Shown here in pieces: positions 42,184 through 50,943 of a stretch of DNA of 64,000 bases. A model generated the notes under the pieces. That model searched no databases. It saw only the letters and a program-made list of their open reading frames with translations, and was not told the origin of the DNA. How positions within the stretch are numbered: the stretch's first letter is position 1; the number at the start of each line of letters is the position of its first letter. The translations under genes and the position numbers were made by a program. The stretch comes from CAXMPK01 sp964195405 (lineage in GTDB: Bacteria; Actinomycetota; Acidimicrobiia; Spongiisociales; ZC4RG35), in contig CAXMPK010000119.1 of assembly GCA_964195405.1 (NCBI GenBank), forward strand, positions 1 through 64,000. Direction: 5' to 3'.

Positions 42184-42498
42184 TCAGTCGTCGCCCCTCA
42201 GCTGGCGCAGCTCGTGTTTCTCGGCGCGTCGTGCCCTTCGTTTTCGTCTGTAGAAGGCCCCCGACAGCAGGGCGAGAACAGCGGCGGACACGGCGGTGAC
42301 AAGGATGACGATCGACAGCGGAAACTCGGCCGACAGCCAGAGGAAGTCAATGGCCACTGTTTCGGTGTTCTGAACGGCGAAGACCACCAGGAGGACCACT
42401 CCAAGCGTCCCCACGATTCCTCCCCAGGGGATTCCGTCACTCGACGGAGGTGTCGGGTCGCTGTCCGATGTTTCGTCAATCTCAAGAATCTCGCCCAT
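42184..42498 (-). CDS. LapA-like (DUF1049) membrane protein
   Basis: A 104-residue protein with two membrane helices (about residues 24-45 and 60-82). It is separated by the LapA-domain motif FAVQNTETVAIDFLWLS and followed by a basic tail (FYRRKRRARRAEKHELR). In E. coli LapA works with LapB at the inner membrane in envelope control; in Gram-positive lineages the function is unknown. I chose ATG 42498 rather than 42534. It lies between the MFS gene (12 bases) and the nuclease gene (5 bases) on the same strand. Confidence 0.82.
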   Translation of the reverse strand: MGEILEIDETSDSDPTPPSSDGIPWGGIVGTLGVVLLVVFAVQNTETVAIDFLWLSAEFPLSIVILVTAVSAAVLALLSGAFYRRKRRARRAEKHELRQLRGDD

Positions 42499-42509
42499 GG
42501 GCAAAGAGC

Positions 42510-43847
42510 CTATCCGCTGTCGGTGAGCACCCATCTCTCTCGCGATGCCCTGGCTTCCTCGACGTCGACTCTGGAGAGGAGGATCAAGCCCACGCTGAAG
42601 AAGAACACCACCGACAAGATCGCCGGCCGTCCCGAGCCGGTGGCGTTACTGACGATTGCGAATACCAGGGGACCGAAGATTGCTGAGAACTTGGAAAAAA
42701 CCGAGAAGAACCCGTAGAACTCTGCCGACCCCTCCTCCGGGATCATCGATCCGTAGAGACTCCGTGACAATGCCTGCACACCGCCGAGCACGAAGCCGAC
42801 GAACACTGCGAGCCCGTACAGCGGCAAAGCTTGACCCTCGGGTAGGAAGTAGGCAGCGATTGCGATCCCTATCCATACGACCAGTGAGATCATGATCGCC
42901 CCCTTGGCACCGACCCGGCCGGCCAGGGAGCCAAAAGCCAACGCCCCGCCAAATGCAACGAACTGAACGATCAGAAACACAATGATTATCTCTGCCGCTT
43001 CCAATTTGAGTGTCTCTTCCGCATAGGCACCTGACACTGCGATCACTGTTTGAGTGGCGTCGTTATAGAAGAGGTAGGCAACGATGAAGAGAAGCAGCTG
43101 TTTGAAGCCAAGAAGCTTCTTGCCGGTCGAAAGAGTGCGCCCAAACCCGATCTTCCAGTAGGCCAGCATCTTTGGCTGACCCCTTAGGGCCTCTGGAAGT
43201 TCAGTGGCGTCTCCTTCATCAGGGAGGCGTTTCAGTGAGACGGAAGTGAAGATCAGCCACCACACACCGGCACCTGCGATGCCGATCCGCGATGCAGTAG
43301 CCACCGAAAGACCGGTCGTGCTGTCATCACCGCTGAGGAGGATCAGCACAAGTGCGAGGAGCACATAGAGACCGCCCCCGATGTAGCCAAAGGCAAAGCC
43401 CCTGGAGGAGACTTTGTCGATCGTCTCGTCCGTCGAGATGTCGGGGAGAAAACCATCGTAAAACACGTTGGCGGCCACGAACCCCATCTGGCCGAGGAGA
43501 ACAACCACCAGGAAGAGTGGGACCGACCCGTCGGGGACAAGGGGGAGGGCGATGGTGATCAGCGCGCCTGCCGTCGCAAAAAAGCGGAGGAAGCGCTTCT
43601 TCGCTGCTGCGTAGTCGGCCACTGCTCCGAGCACCGGCATGATCAGGAACAGGACCACTGCACCGATCGAGATCACCAGCGACCACAGGGTTTGGCCGCT
43701 CAACCCGTTCCACCCGTCGTCGACGATGACTCCGGTGAAGAAGGCGGCGACGATTGCGGCGAAGGTGGTGATGTACGCCGAGTTGGCCCAGTCGTACATT
43801 GCCCACCCGAAGATGGTGCGTCGGTCGTTCTTCGATGCTTGGTTCAC
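42510..43847 (-). CDS. MFS transporter, UMF1/Atg22-like (copy 2)
   Basis: A 445-residue 12-helix permease of the UMF1 family. GWAMYDWANSAYITTFAAI (partial: MYDWANSAY) is the family signature, and PVLGAVADYAAAKKRFL and NVFYDGFLPDIS are further typical segments. The central loop (about 200-240) is cytoplasmic and hydrophilic. The start is GTG 43847. It heads a minus-strand run with the LapA-like and nuclease genes. It is divergent from the sugar dehydrogenase-like gene by 54 bases. The exported solute is unknown; amino acids are possible by analogy to Atg22. Confidence 0.9.
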   Translation of the reverse strand: MNQASKNDRRTIFGWAMYDWANSAYITTFAAIVAAFFTGVIVDDGWNGLSGQTLWSLVISIGAVVLFLIMPVLGAVADYAAAKKRFLRFFATAGALITIALPLVPDGSVPLFLVVVLLGQMGFVAANVFYDGFLPDISTDETIDKVSSRGFAFGYIGGGLYVLLALVLILLSGDDSTTGLSVATASRIGIAGAGVWWLIFTSVSLKRLPDEGDATELPEALRGQPKMLAYWKIGFGRTLSTGKKLLGFKQLLLFIVAYLFYNDATQTVIAVSGAYAEETLKLEAAEIIIVFLIVQFVAFGGALAFGSLAGRVGAKGAIMISLVVWIGIAIAAYFLPEGQALPLYGLAVFVGFVLGGVQALSRSLYGSMIPEEGSAEFYGFFSVFSKFSAIFGPLVFAIVSNATGSGRPAILSVVFFFSVGLILLSRVDVEEARASRERWVLTDSG

Positions 43848-43901
43848 AAAATGAAGCTAGTGGTCGGGCCTAAAACTGGCCACCAAATAGCCTGTCCGAC
43901 A

Positions 43902-45095
43902 ATGCGTCGGCTATTAGTTGTTTTATCGGCCCTGATTGTGGCGTGTTCTTCTGCGGGGGAGCTGGCCCCTACCACCTCTGCCGCGAAGAGTGTTGCCACG
44001 ACTCCGACCTTGGCCCCCACAACCACGGGTGGTCTCATCAGCACGACGAGTACCACAGCCAACCAGGGCGATTCGACGACAACAACCGGCCCTCGGGTAC
44101 TGGAACCACTCATCGGCCTCGAATACCAGGAGATAGCCACCATCGACTTTCCTATTCACCTGGTGGCCCGGCCGGGAGACGACAACTCCTATCTCGCTAC
44201 CAAAGATGGGCGGGTCTGGCTGGTTGAGGGGGGTGCGGTCCATGAGACCTTGCTCGACATCAGGGACAAGGTGCGTGACAGCGGTGAGCAGGGGCTGCTC
44301 TCGCTGGCGGTGAAGCAGGACGATCCCGACCACCTTTATCTGCACTACTCGGCGAAAGACGGTGCCACGGTGGTGTCGGAGTTCACGTTCATCAGCCAGG
44401 CAGGGTCGGTCGATCCAGAAAGTGAAAGGGTTCTACTTCAGCTCGATCAACCTGCTCGCAACCACAACGGCGGGATGATCCAATTTGGACCCGATGGAGG
44501 TCTGTATCTCGGTCTTGGTGATGGCGGAGGCCGCGGAGACCGTTTCAACAACGCGCAGAACCGCGACACTCTGTTGGGGGGCTTGGTGAGGATCGACGTC
44601 GAATCCGGTGACGCTGAATTTTTTCAATATGGACTGCGTAACCCGTGGCGATTCTGGATCGACGGTTCCACCGTTTACGTCGCTGACGTTGGTCAGGGGG
44701 CGTTCGAGGAGATTTCGGTGGCAGCCCTGATCCCCAACGTGAACTATGGCTGGCCGATCACCGAGGGTTTGCATTGCTTTCGACCCAGATCTGACTGCGA
44801 CACCCTCGGCTTGACCCTTCCCGTCGTCGAGGTCCCGCATGGGGATGGCGGTACCTGTTCGATCACGGGCGGGGTGGTTTACCGGGGCCAGGCGATCCCC
44901 GAACTCGACGGCACTTTCTTCTTCTCTGACTATTGCGGTGGATATCTGCGCGGCCTGATGGAGGGGGAAGTCACCGATTTCACTGACGAGGTGGGCGCGC
45001 TCGCGCGGGTGGCCAGTTTTGGCCTCGATGGCTCTGGCGAGGCGTACGTCATGACCATCGACCGGCTTCTCAGGCTGGTGCCGGTTCGAGGTTGA
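43902..45095 (+). CDS. PQQ-type glucose/sorbosone dehydrogenase-like lipoprotein
   Basis: A 397-residue exported lipoprotein. The signal ends in LIVAC with lipobox Cys15, followed by a Thr-rich linker (about 18-70) and a beta-propeller of the soluble aldose dehydrogenase family. Typical family segments are GLLSLAVKQDD, NHNGGMIQFGPDGGLYLGLGDGG (partial: NHNGGMIQFGPDG), FQYGLRNPWRF and DVGQGAFEEI. Known members use PQQ to oxidise sugars at the cell surface; no PQQ synthesis genes are in the window. ATG 43902 is chosen since upstream in-frame sequence lies inside the divergent MFS gene. Confidence 0.87.
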   Translation: MRRLLVVLSALIVACSSAGELAPTTSAAKSVATTPTLAPTTTGGLISTTSTTANQGDSTTTTGPRVLEPLIGLEYQEIATIDFPIHLVARPGDDNSYLATKDGRVWLVEGGAVHETLLDIRDKVRDSGEQGLLSLAVKQDDPDHLYLHYSAKDGATVVSEFTFISQAGSVDPESERVLLQLDQPARNHNGGMIQFGPDGGLYLGLGDGGGRGDRFNNAQNRDTLLGGLVRIDVESGDAEFFQYGLRNPWRFWIDGSTVYVADVGQGAFEEISVAALIPNVNYGWPITEGLHCFRPRSDCDTLGLTLPVVEVPHGDGGTCSITGGVVYRGQAIPELDGTFFFSDYCGGYLRGLMEGEVTDFTDEVGALARVASFGLDGSGEAYVMTIDRLLRLVPVRG

Positions 45096-45114
45096 GCGTC
45101 TATAGGCTCCGGTC

Positions 45115-45537
45115 ATGGCCACCATTTTCACCGGAATCATCGAAGGCGAGATCCCTGGCACATTTGTCTGGAAGGATGACGAGTGTGTCGCCTTCATGTC
45201 GATCAACCCACTTCGAACCGGTCACACGCTGGTGGTTCCGAGACTTGAGGTCGACCATTGGATCGAGTGCCCGCTGGATTTGCGTCATCATCTTTTCGAT
45301 GTCTCCCAGACCATTGGCAAGGCAATCGACAAGGTCTACGGTGCTGAGAAGGTTGGGATGATGATCGCCGGTCTTGAGGTGCCTCATCTCCACATTCACC
45401 TGGTGCCAATGGACGGTGTCCACGATCTCGACTTCGCCAACGCCGCCGTCTCGGTCGACCGTGACGACCTCGAAGAAGCCGCCTCTTCGATTCGGTACGT
45501 CTTGACCAGTCATGGGGCCAGCGGGGTTTCCGACTAG
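45115..45537 (+). CDS. HIT-family nucleotide hydrolase
   Basis: A 140-residue HIT protein. The histidine triad is HLHIHLVP near residue 92, with the N-terminal block CVAFMSINPLRTGHTLVVP. Members hydrolyse adenosine 5'-phosphoramidates or dinucleoside polyphosphates. It starts 19 bases after the dehydrogenase-like gene and is followed directly by a permease gene. Confidence 0.93.
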   Translation: MATIFTGIIEGEIPGTFVWKDDECVAFMSINPLRTGHTLVVPRLEVDHWIECPLDLRHHLFDVSQTIGKAIDKVYGAEKVGMMIAGLEVPHLHIHLVPMDGVHDLDFANAAVSVDRDDLEEAASSIRYVLTSHGASGVSD

Positions 45538-46368
45538 GTGGGCATATTCCTAGGGGGCCTAGCCTCCCTCTTCTGGGGCGTTGGTGACTTTCTGGGCGGA
45601 GAGGGGGCAAAGCAGGCGCCGGCGGCGTCTGTAGTTATTTGGGCAGGTGTGTTCTCGTTTCCTGTGGTGACGGTGGTCGCTTTGGGGATAGGTGGGACCG
45701 TGTCGATCGTCGACGTTGGGCTGGGTGTGGCCGCCGGCGCCGGGGGAGCGCTTGGTCTGGTGTTTCTCTTTGCTGGATTGGGGAAGGGTCAGGCCGCCGC
45801 GGTAGCACCGGCTTCGGGGGCATTGACCGGGATCCTTCCCGTCGGAGTTGCGTTGCTGTTGGGGGAAAGACCCTCTGTGCTCGCCTGGGCCGGCGTCGTT
45901 TTGGCAATTCCTGCCATCGTTCTCTGCTCTTGGGTGGCCGAGCCGGGTGACGTGCCGCATGGAGGTCTTTGGTACGGCGTGATAGCTGGTTTGGGTTTCG
46001 GGAGCTACACAATCCTGATCAGCATGACCAGCGAGACAGCCGAGCTGCTGCCATTGATTCCGGCTCGGGCGGCGACGATGGCAGTTGTCGCCCTTGTGGC
46101 TGTCTTCGGTGTGTGGAAGGTGGTTGGGTTCGCCAAGGTACCGAAGATGATTGTGATCGGCAGTGGTCTTTTCGACGTAGGGGCCAACATGACACTTCTG
46201 GCAGGGCTCAGGCTTGGCTCGCTGGCGTTGGTGTCAGTTTCGGCATCGCTATTCCCGGCAGTGACGGTAGTTCTGGCACGGGTGGTAAACCATGAGCATC
46301 TCCGGGCCCGCCAGGTGCTGGGATTGGTGATGGTCCTCGTCGCAATCACGGCTATCGCCCTCGGTTAG
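45538..46368 (+). CDS. EamA-like drug/metabolite transporter
   Basis: A 276-residue permease with ten predicted helices in two five-helix halves, as in the EamA/DMT superfamily. The first half begins FLGGLASLFWGVGDFLGG and ends near ILPVGVALLLGERP. The second half ends near LVSVSASLFPAVTVVLARV with the usual conserved L-P-x-x-x-x-x-x-x-x-E-H pattern (NHEHLRARQ). The GTG start immediately follows the HIT stop. Exported substrate unknown. It converges on the YdcZ-like gene. Confidence 0.85.
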   Translation: MGIFLGGLASLFWGVGDFLGGEGAKQAPAASVVIWAGVFSFPVVTVVALGIGGTVSIVDVGLGVAAGAGGALGLVFLFAGLGKGQAAAVAPASGALTGILPVGVALLLGERPSVLAWAGVVLAIPAIVLCSWVAEPGDVPHGGLWYGVIAGLGFGSYTILISMTSETAELLPLIPARAATMAVVALVAVFGVWKVVGFAKVPKMIVIGSGLFDVGANMTLLAGLRLGSLALVSVSASLFPAVTVVLARVVNHEHLRARQVLGLVMVLVAITAIALG

Positions 46369-46375
46369 CGACCTT

Positions 46376-46828
46376 CTATGACGTGACGGAAGGGTTGGTC
46401 CCGATGACCAGCCACGTCCCGAATATGACCAATGCGATTCCGCCGAGACGTCTGGCGTCGAGAGGGTGAGCGGTCCCAAAAAGGCCGAAGTTGTCGATCA
46501 ATGCCCCAATTGCGATCGACGCCCCCGTAAACAATGTGAGACCAGCCCCCAAGCCGAGATTGGAGATGGTTATGCCCAACGAAGCCACAATCACGAGCCC
46601 CATCAGACCCGCAGTGAGAGCCCACCACGGCACCTCACGAAGATCGGAGAGTCGTGCTCCACCGAACGCAAGCATCATCAGCGCAATTGCCAGTCCACCA
46701 CCGCCGTATGTCACAAACGTGGAGACCAGGGTTCCTGCTTTTGCTTCCATGATTCCCACAAAGGAACCCTGGAGCGCACCGGCCAGGCCGCCGACAACGC
46801 CTATTAAGACAACGAGGATCATGCTCAT
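46376..46828 (-). CDS. DUF606/YdcZ-like DMT transporter
   Basis: A 150-residue membrane protein with five helices, the size of a half EamA unit. The order and motifs fit YdcZ/DUF606: GALQGSFVGIMEAKAGTLVSTFVTY, PWWALTAGLMGLVIVASL and GALIDNFGLFGTAHPLDARRLGG (each quoted in part). Such proteins act as homodimers. Its ATG overlaps the stop of the mannosylglycerate synthase gene, so they are one operon. Export or uptake of mannosylglycerate or a precursor is a tempting but untested idea. Confidence 0.82.
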   Translation of the reverse strand: MSMILVVLIGVVGGLAGALQGSFVGIMEAKAGTLVSTFVTYGGGGLAIALMMLAFGGARLSDLREVPWWALTAGLMGLVIVASLGITISNLGLGAGLTLFTGASIAIGALIDNFGLFGTAHPLDARRLGGIALVIFGTWLVIGTNPSVTS

Positions 46829-47979
46829 GTTCGATCATGGTGGTCGGCCAGCTTCTCGTAGTCGCGGATTGTTCGGTCGAGATACCGGACCGCGGTGTCG
46901 TAACCCTGAAGGGCCTGATTGGTGGTGTAGGCGAGAACCCGCATCAGCCACAGTCGAAACGCCAACGCCTCCCATGCCGGGTCGCCCAACCGAAACTCGT
47001 TGTGGAGGACAGCCAGGGTCTCGCCCCACGTGGACGCATCCATGAAATCGAAATGGGGTGCCTGGTGATTCCGGAGAACTTCAACCGCAAGAGGCTCCGG
47101 CAAGCTTTCTGCAAGTTTCTGCTCACCGGGTTGCCACGCCGCGTTGAGCAACGTGATGGTTGGGTTGACATCGTAAGCCACGGTGTTCTTGAGATCATCG
47201 GGAACCGGGGCGGGGGGATCGGCGGCAAATTCAGTCTCACCGTTCGGGCTTTCTTTCCCGCGAAGACTGATCACCGCATCCAGGCATTCAATTGCCATGG
47301 CCCTGATCTCGTCGAGAGTCCCGTAGAGGGCATGACGCTTGCCCTCAGCAACGTTGTGTTCATAAACCGGCAGACCGAGTGTTGTGGTGGCGTGGGTGAT
47401 CATGGTGTCAACACCCCAGTCAGAGCGCGCCTGCACCGAAGAGTCCGAGGCGAGAGCGGCGATCGCCTCCCCGGTCAAAAGCATCTCGCCACCGAGCGGC
47501 TGGCCCAATCGGGGAAGGACAGTGCCGGGAAAGAGCATGGCCAGGGATGGCCTTGTGATCATCCAAGTGATCATTGCGTCCGTCGACGCCCGAGGGAACC
47601 TATGGCGTACAACGCCATAACCCCGATCTACCGCCGTCTCGGCTCCGTCTATCCAGTTGTCATCGAAGTTGGTGATGTCAGCGTCGTAGAAGTGGACCCT
47701 GTCGAACCCACGCTCCGCAGCCCGCCGAATCGCGGTGTTCATCCCGTCCCCTTTGCCACTGCGAAAGACTCCGATTCTCTCCTGGGCAAAGACCTCGATC
47801 GGTGTGGATTCGCCAGTCGCGATCTCACCCGAGATAGATGAGACCTCATTCATCTCAGGTCCGGCGGTGGCGGCAACCGCCCACACCTCGTCGACGCGAC
47901 GGTGACGGGCCGCAGTCGTGAGGTTGGCGGCGATGACACTCAAGTCCTCCTGCTTGAAGGGAAAAACGATCAGGCTCAT
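46825..47979 (-). CDS. mgs: Mannosylglycerate synthase (GT78)
   Basis: A 384-residue glycosyltransferase. It strongly follows Rhodothermus marinus mannosylglycerate synthase (about 397 residues). Shared blocks are MSLIVFPFKQE at the N-terminus, RSGKGDGMNTAIRR near 74, HFYDADITNF with the DxD site near 97, RHRFPRASTDAMITWMITR near 127, RSDWGVDTM near 188 and EGKRHALYG near 214. The enzyme makes the compatible solute mannosylglycerate from GDP-mannose and D-glycerate in one step. ATG 47979 is chosen because homology starts there. It is divergent from the herA-like gene and coupled to a YdcZ-like transporter gene. GDP-mannose could come from the ManC homolog at 62.7 kb. Confidence 0.92.
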   Translation of the reverse strand: MSLIVFPFKQEDLSVIAANLTTAARHRRVDEVWAVAATAGPEMNEVSSISGEIATGESTPIEVFAQERIGVFRSGKGDGMNTAIRRAAERGFDRVHFYDADITNFDDNWIDGAETAVDRGYGVVRHRFPRASTDAMITWMITRPSLAMLFPGTVLPRLGQPLGGEMLLTGEAIAALASDSSVQARSDWGVDTMITHATTTLGLPVYEHNVAEGKRHALYGTLDEIRAMAIECLDAVISLRGKESPNGETEFAADPPAPVPDDLKNTVAYDVNPTITLLNAAWQPGEQKLAESLPEPLAVEVLRNHQAPHFDFMDASTWGETLAVLHNEFRLGDPAWEALAFRLWLMRVLAYTTNQALQGYDTAVRYLDRTIRDYEKLADHHDRT

Positions 47980-48038
47980 GGAAATGTCCGGGATGGGGGG
48001 GCGGAATCTGTCACAACCGGCGTCTACTCTCGTGGCTG

Positions 48039-49715
48039 ATGGAAGAAATGGTCGGAAGGGTCCTCGGGACCAAAGACGCAACACCGCTCGAGTTTTGGGT
48101 TGGTGTGAGTGAAGGCGAGTTCATTCAACTCGACGATGTCGTCGCCCTGGAGCGTGTGTTGCCAACCGGTGAGGTGGTCAGGATGTACGGGACCGTGGGT
48201 CAGGTGATCGCACGTCATGAGGGGGCGCGCTTCGATTCCGATGTCTTTCTGATCGAAGACGGGATCCTCCCCGCTGAGGTGTCCGAGGCAGCCCAGGTGA
48301 CCGCCACCAGATTCGAGCCCGAGGTGTTTGTGCCGCCGCGTCCCGGTCAAGCGGTACGCATCGCGGAAGGCGAAGAGAGGGAGCGTGCCCTTTTCTTCGA
48401 CCAAATGGATAAGCGGTTCCCGGTTGGGATCACCAGGAACGGCGATCCACTTTGGGTCAACTTCGAGTTCATCAACGGTGAGCGAGGGGCTCATGTCAAC
48501 ATTTCTGGCATCTCGGGTGTGGCAACCAAGACGAGCTACGCAACCTTCCTTCTTCATTCCCTTTTCACATCTGGAGTGCTGGGGACAGCAGTGGTCAACA
48601 CCAAGGCGCTGATCTTCAACGTCAAGGGTGAGGATTTGCTTCATCTCGACCGGGTCAACACTCGACTAGATGACGAACAGCGACGGCGTTATGCCGACTT
48701 GGGTTTGCCTTCTACTCCTTTCGAGTCGGTGGGCACATTTGCGCCGCCCCGGATCGATGATCCCAGAGCCACGGCGGATGTCGCCTCGAGATCGGATGTC
48801 ACCTCGTTCTTCTGGGGTGTCCATGAGTTCTGTATTGACGACTTGCTGCCCTTCCTATTTGCCGACGCCGAGGACGACCGGGCCCAATACACAACGGTGG
48901 TCTACAACGTGATGGCCCAATTGCGATTGGCGGAGGCGACTGAGACCGGGGCAGCACACATCGATGGGGTCAAGGTGCGGACGTTTCGCGAGCTAGCCGA
49001 TCTCATCACCGAGCGGGTGCAATCTGACGACGGATCGATTCGACACCGCTGGGCCGGCCCGGCGATAGGGATTGGAACCATCAATGCCTTTGTCCGCCGT
49101 CTCCAGGCCTCGGTGAGACATGTGGGACGGCTTGTCCGGTCCGACATCGCCGACGCCGATCGGCATCGAATCGATCTCGGCCGCAATCAGGTCACTGTCG
49201 TCGACCTCCACAATCTCAACGACCGTGCCAAGCGCTTCGTGGTGGGGATCACCCTGAAACGTGCCTTCGACGAGAAGGAGCGCGCCGGTCAGTCGGATGA
49301 GTTGCTCTTGGTGGTGCTTGACGAACTCAACAAATACGCGCCACGTGAGGGGACGAGCCCGATCAAGGAGGTTCTTCTCGATGTTGCTGAGCGCGGTCGG
49401 TCACTTGGTGTGATTCTGATTGGTGCTCAACAGACCGCATCAGAGGTCGAGCGGCGGATCATCGCCAACTCATCGATCCGGGTGGTCGGGCGTCTCGATT
49501 CGGCAGAGGCTGCTCGCGAGGAATACGGGTTTCTACCGGGGGTCCATCGGCAACGAGCGACCATCGTCAAGCCCGGCACGATGATCCTCAGTCAGCCCCA
49601 ACTACCTGTTCCACTTGTGCTCGAATTCCCCTTCCCGGCCTGGGCGACAAGGGCGTCGGAAGCTGTAATCCCGCCGGACAACACCGGTTCGGAGGATCCT
49701 TTCGACGATCTCTAG
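48039..49715 (+). CDS. herA: HerA-like DNA-translocating ATPase (DUF87) with altered P loop
   Basis: A 558-residue ATPase. An N-terminal beta-barrel (HAS-barrel-like, about 1-100) precedes the RecA/FtsK-type core. The P-loop position reads GISGVATKTS at 157-166, one residue longer than the normal GxxGxGKT and without its glycine before lysine. Walker B is intact (VVLDELNKYAP, Asp428-Glu429), as are the polar motif GAQQTASEVERRI near 462 and the arginine at 485 (RVVGRLD). HerA pumps DNA to NurA for 5' end resection in archaea. SbcD, SbcC and NurA-like genes follow on the same strand. It shares a 59-base region with the divergent mgs gene. Confidence 0.85.
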   Translation: MEEMVGRVLGTKDATPLEFWVGVSEGEFIQLDDVVALERVLPTGEVVRMYGTVGQVIARHEGARFDSDVFLIEDGILPAEVSEAAQVTATRFEPEVFVPPRPGQAVRIAEGEERERALFFDQMDKRFPVGITRNGDPLWVNFEFINGERGAHVNISGISGVATKTSYATFLLHSLFTSGVLGTAVVNTKALIFNVKGEDLLHLDRVNTRLDDEQRRRYADLGLPSTPFESVGTFAPPRIDDPRATADVASRSDVTSFFWGVHEFCIDDLLPFLFADAEDDRAQYTTVVYNVMAQLRLAEATETGAAHIDGVKVRTFRELADLITERVQSDDGSIRHRWAGPAIGIGTINAFVRRLQASVRHVGRLVRSDIADADRHRIDLGRNQVTVVDLHNLNDRAKRFVVGITLKRAFDEKERAGQSDELLLVVLDELNKYAPREGTSPIKEVLLDVAERGRSLGVILIGAQQTASEVERRIIANSSIRVVGRLDSAEAAREEYGFLPGVHRQRATIVKPGTMILSQPQLPVPLVLEFPFPAWATRASEAVIPPDNTGSEDPFDDL

Positions 49716-49782
49716 GGCAAGTACCTATGAGAACGGACCGTCTTCCACAAATCTGTCTTACCCACGATTTACGATCTGGGCG

Positions 49783-50913
49783 ATGGCAGTGAAGATCCTT
49801 CACACATCCGACTGGCATGTCGGCAGGAGAATTCGGGGTAGGGATAGATCCGAGGAGCATCGCGCCGTCCTCGCCGAGATCGCAGGCCTGGCCCGTGAAA
49901 ACGATGTCGATCTGACCGTTGTGTCCGGTGACACCTTTGACACGTCTTCACCGACACCGATTGCCGAGCAGATCGTTTGGAGTGCCCTTCTCGAGCTGGC
50001 CGAGGTGGCTCCTGTGGCAGTAGTCGCCGGCAATCATGACAACCAGGCCCGACTCGATGCGGTCGCCCCGCTGCTCGCTATGGGAGGCATCACGATGGTA
50101 GGGGCTGCGAGGGGGCCCGACGATGGTGGAGTGGTGTCCATGGATGCTCTAGGTGTGAAGCTGGCCCTGTTGCCTTTTGTCTCGCAGCGAGCGATGGTCA
50201 AGGTCGAGGAGATCATGGGATCGGATCCCGATCAGCACGCCGGGGTCTACGAGCAACGGCTTCGTCGGATCATTGATGCACTTACCTCCGGGATGACCTC
50301 GGATACGGTCAACATCGTTGTCAGTCATCTCACGGTTTACGGAGGTCTGGTTGGAGGGGGTGAGAGACAGGCCCATATCTTTGGATACGCGATACCGGCT
50401 TCGATTTTTCCCGGACATCTTTCGTACGTGGCACTTGGTCATTTGCACCGCCAGCAGAAGATGCCCCACTCAGGTGCCGTCTGGTACTCGGGGTCGCCGC
50501 TGCAGCTCGATTTTGGCGAGGTGGCGGACAGCAAAGGTGCCTTGCTCGTCGAGGCCACACCGGGTCTGCCGTCAAAGGTGACCAGTCTCCCGCTGCAGTC
50601 TGGAACCAGGCTGGCGACCGCCAGGGGGACACTCGAAGAGATTCTTGGACGGGCCGACGATCTCGCCGATGCCTACGTGAGAGTTGAGCTCACCGAGAAG
50701 GCCCGTGTCGGGTTGGCCGATGAGGTGAGAGAAGCCATTCCGGGCGCAGTCGAGGTGCTCCTCGACAATCCGAGCCCGGCAAAGAAGAAAACTGTGTCTC
50801 GACAGAGTCTCCAGCCACTTGAGGCCTTCCACCGCTACCTCGAAGAAAAGGGTGGTGATGACAAGGACGTAGAAGCCTTGTTTGCCGAGCTACTGGATGA
50901 GGCCGTCGCATGA
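49783..50913 (+). CDS. sbcD: Exonuclease SbcD / Mre11-like nuclease subunit
   Basis: A 376-residue calcineurin-like phosphoesterase. The metal motifs are HTSDWHVG (residues 7-14), VSGDTFDTSS near 47, VVAGNHDNQ near 84, VVSHLTVYGG near 182 and ALGHLHRQQ near 211, all in family order. A capping domain follows. With SbcC it cuts DNA ends, hairpins and blocked termini with Mn2+. It starts 67 bases after herA and ends 30 bases before sbcC, so it is probably co-transcribed with both. Confidence 0.94.
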   Translation: MAVKILHTSDWHVGRRIRGRDRSEEHRAVLAEIAGLARENDVDLTVVSGDTFDTSSPTPIAEQIVWSALLELAEVAPVAVVAGNHDNQARLDAVAPLLAMGGITMVGAARGPDDGGVVSMDALGVKLALLPFVSQRAMVKVEEIMGSDPDQHAGVYEQRLRRIIDALTSGMTSDTVNIVVSHLTVYGGLVGGGERQAHIFGYAIPASIFPGHLSYVALGHLHRQQKMPHSGAVWYSGSPLQLDFGEVADSKGALLVEATPGLPSKVTSLPLQSGTRLATARGTLEEILGRADDLADAYVRVELTEKARVGLADEVREAIPGAVEVLLDNPSPAKKKTVSRQSLQPLEAFHRYLEEKGGDDKDVEALFAELLDEAVA

Positions 50914-50943
50914 AGACAACGTGGCCATCTTTGTGATGGCGTC

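Noticed and set aside
46837..47841. 334-codon open frame on the plus strand opposite mannosylglycerate synthase
   Set aside because: The minus-strand product aligns over its full length with a known enzyme; the plus-strand translation looks like random composition with many Arg/Gly/Pro.
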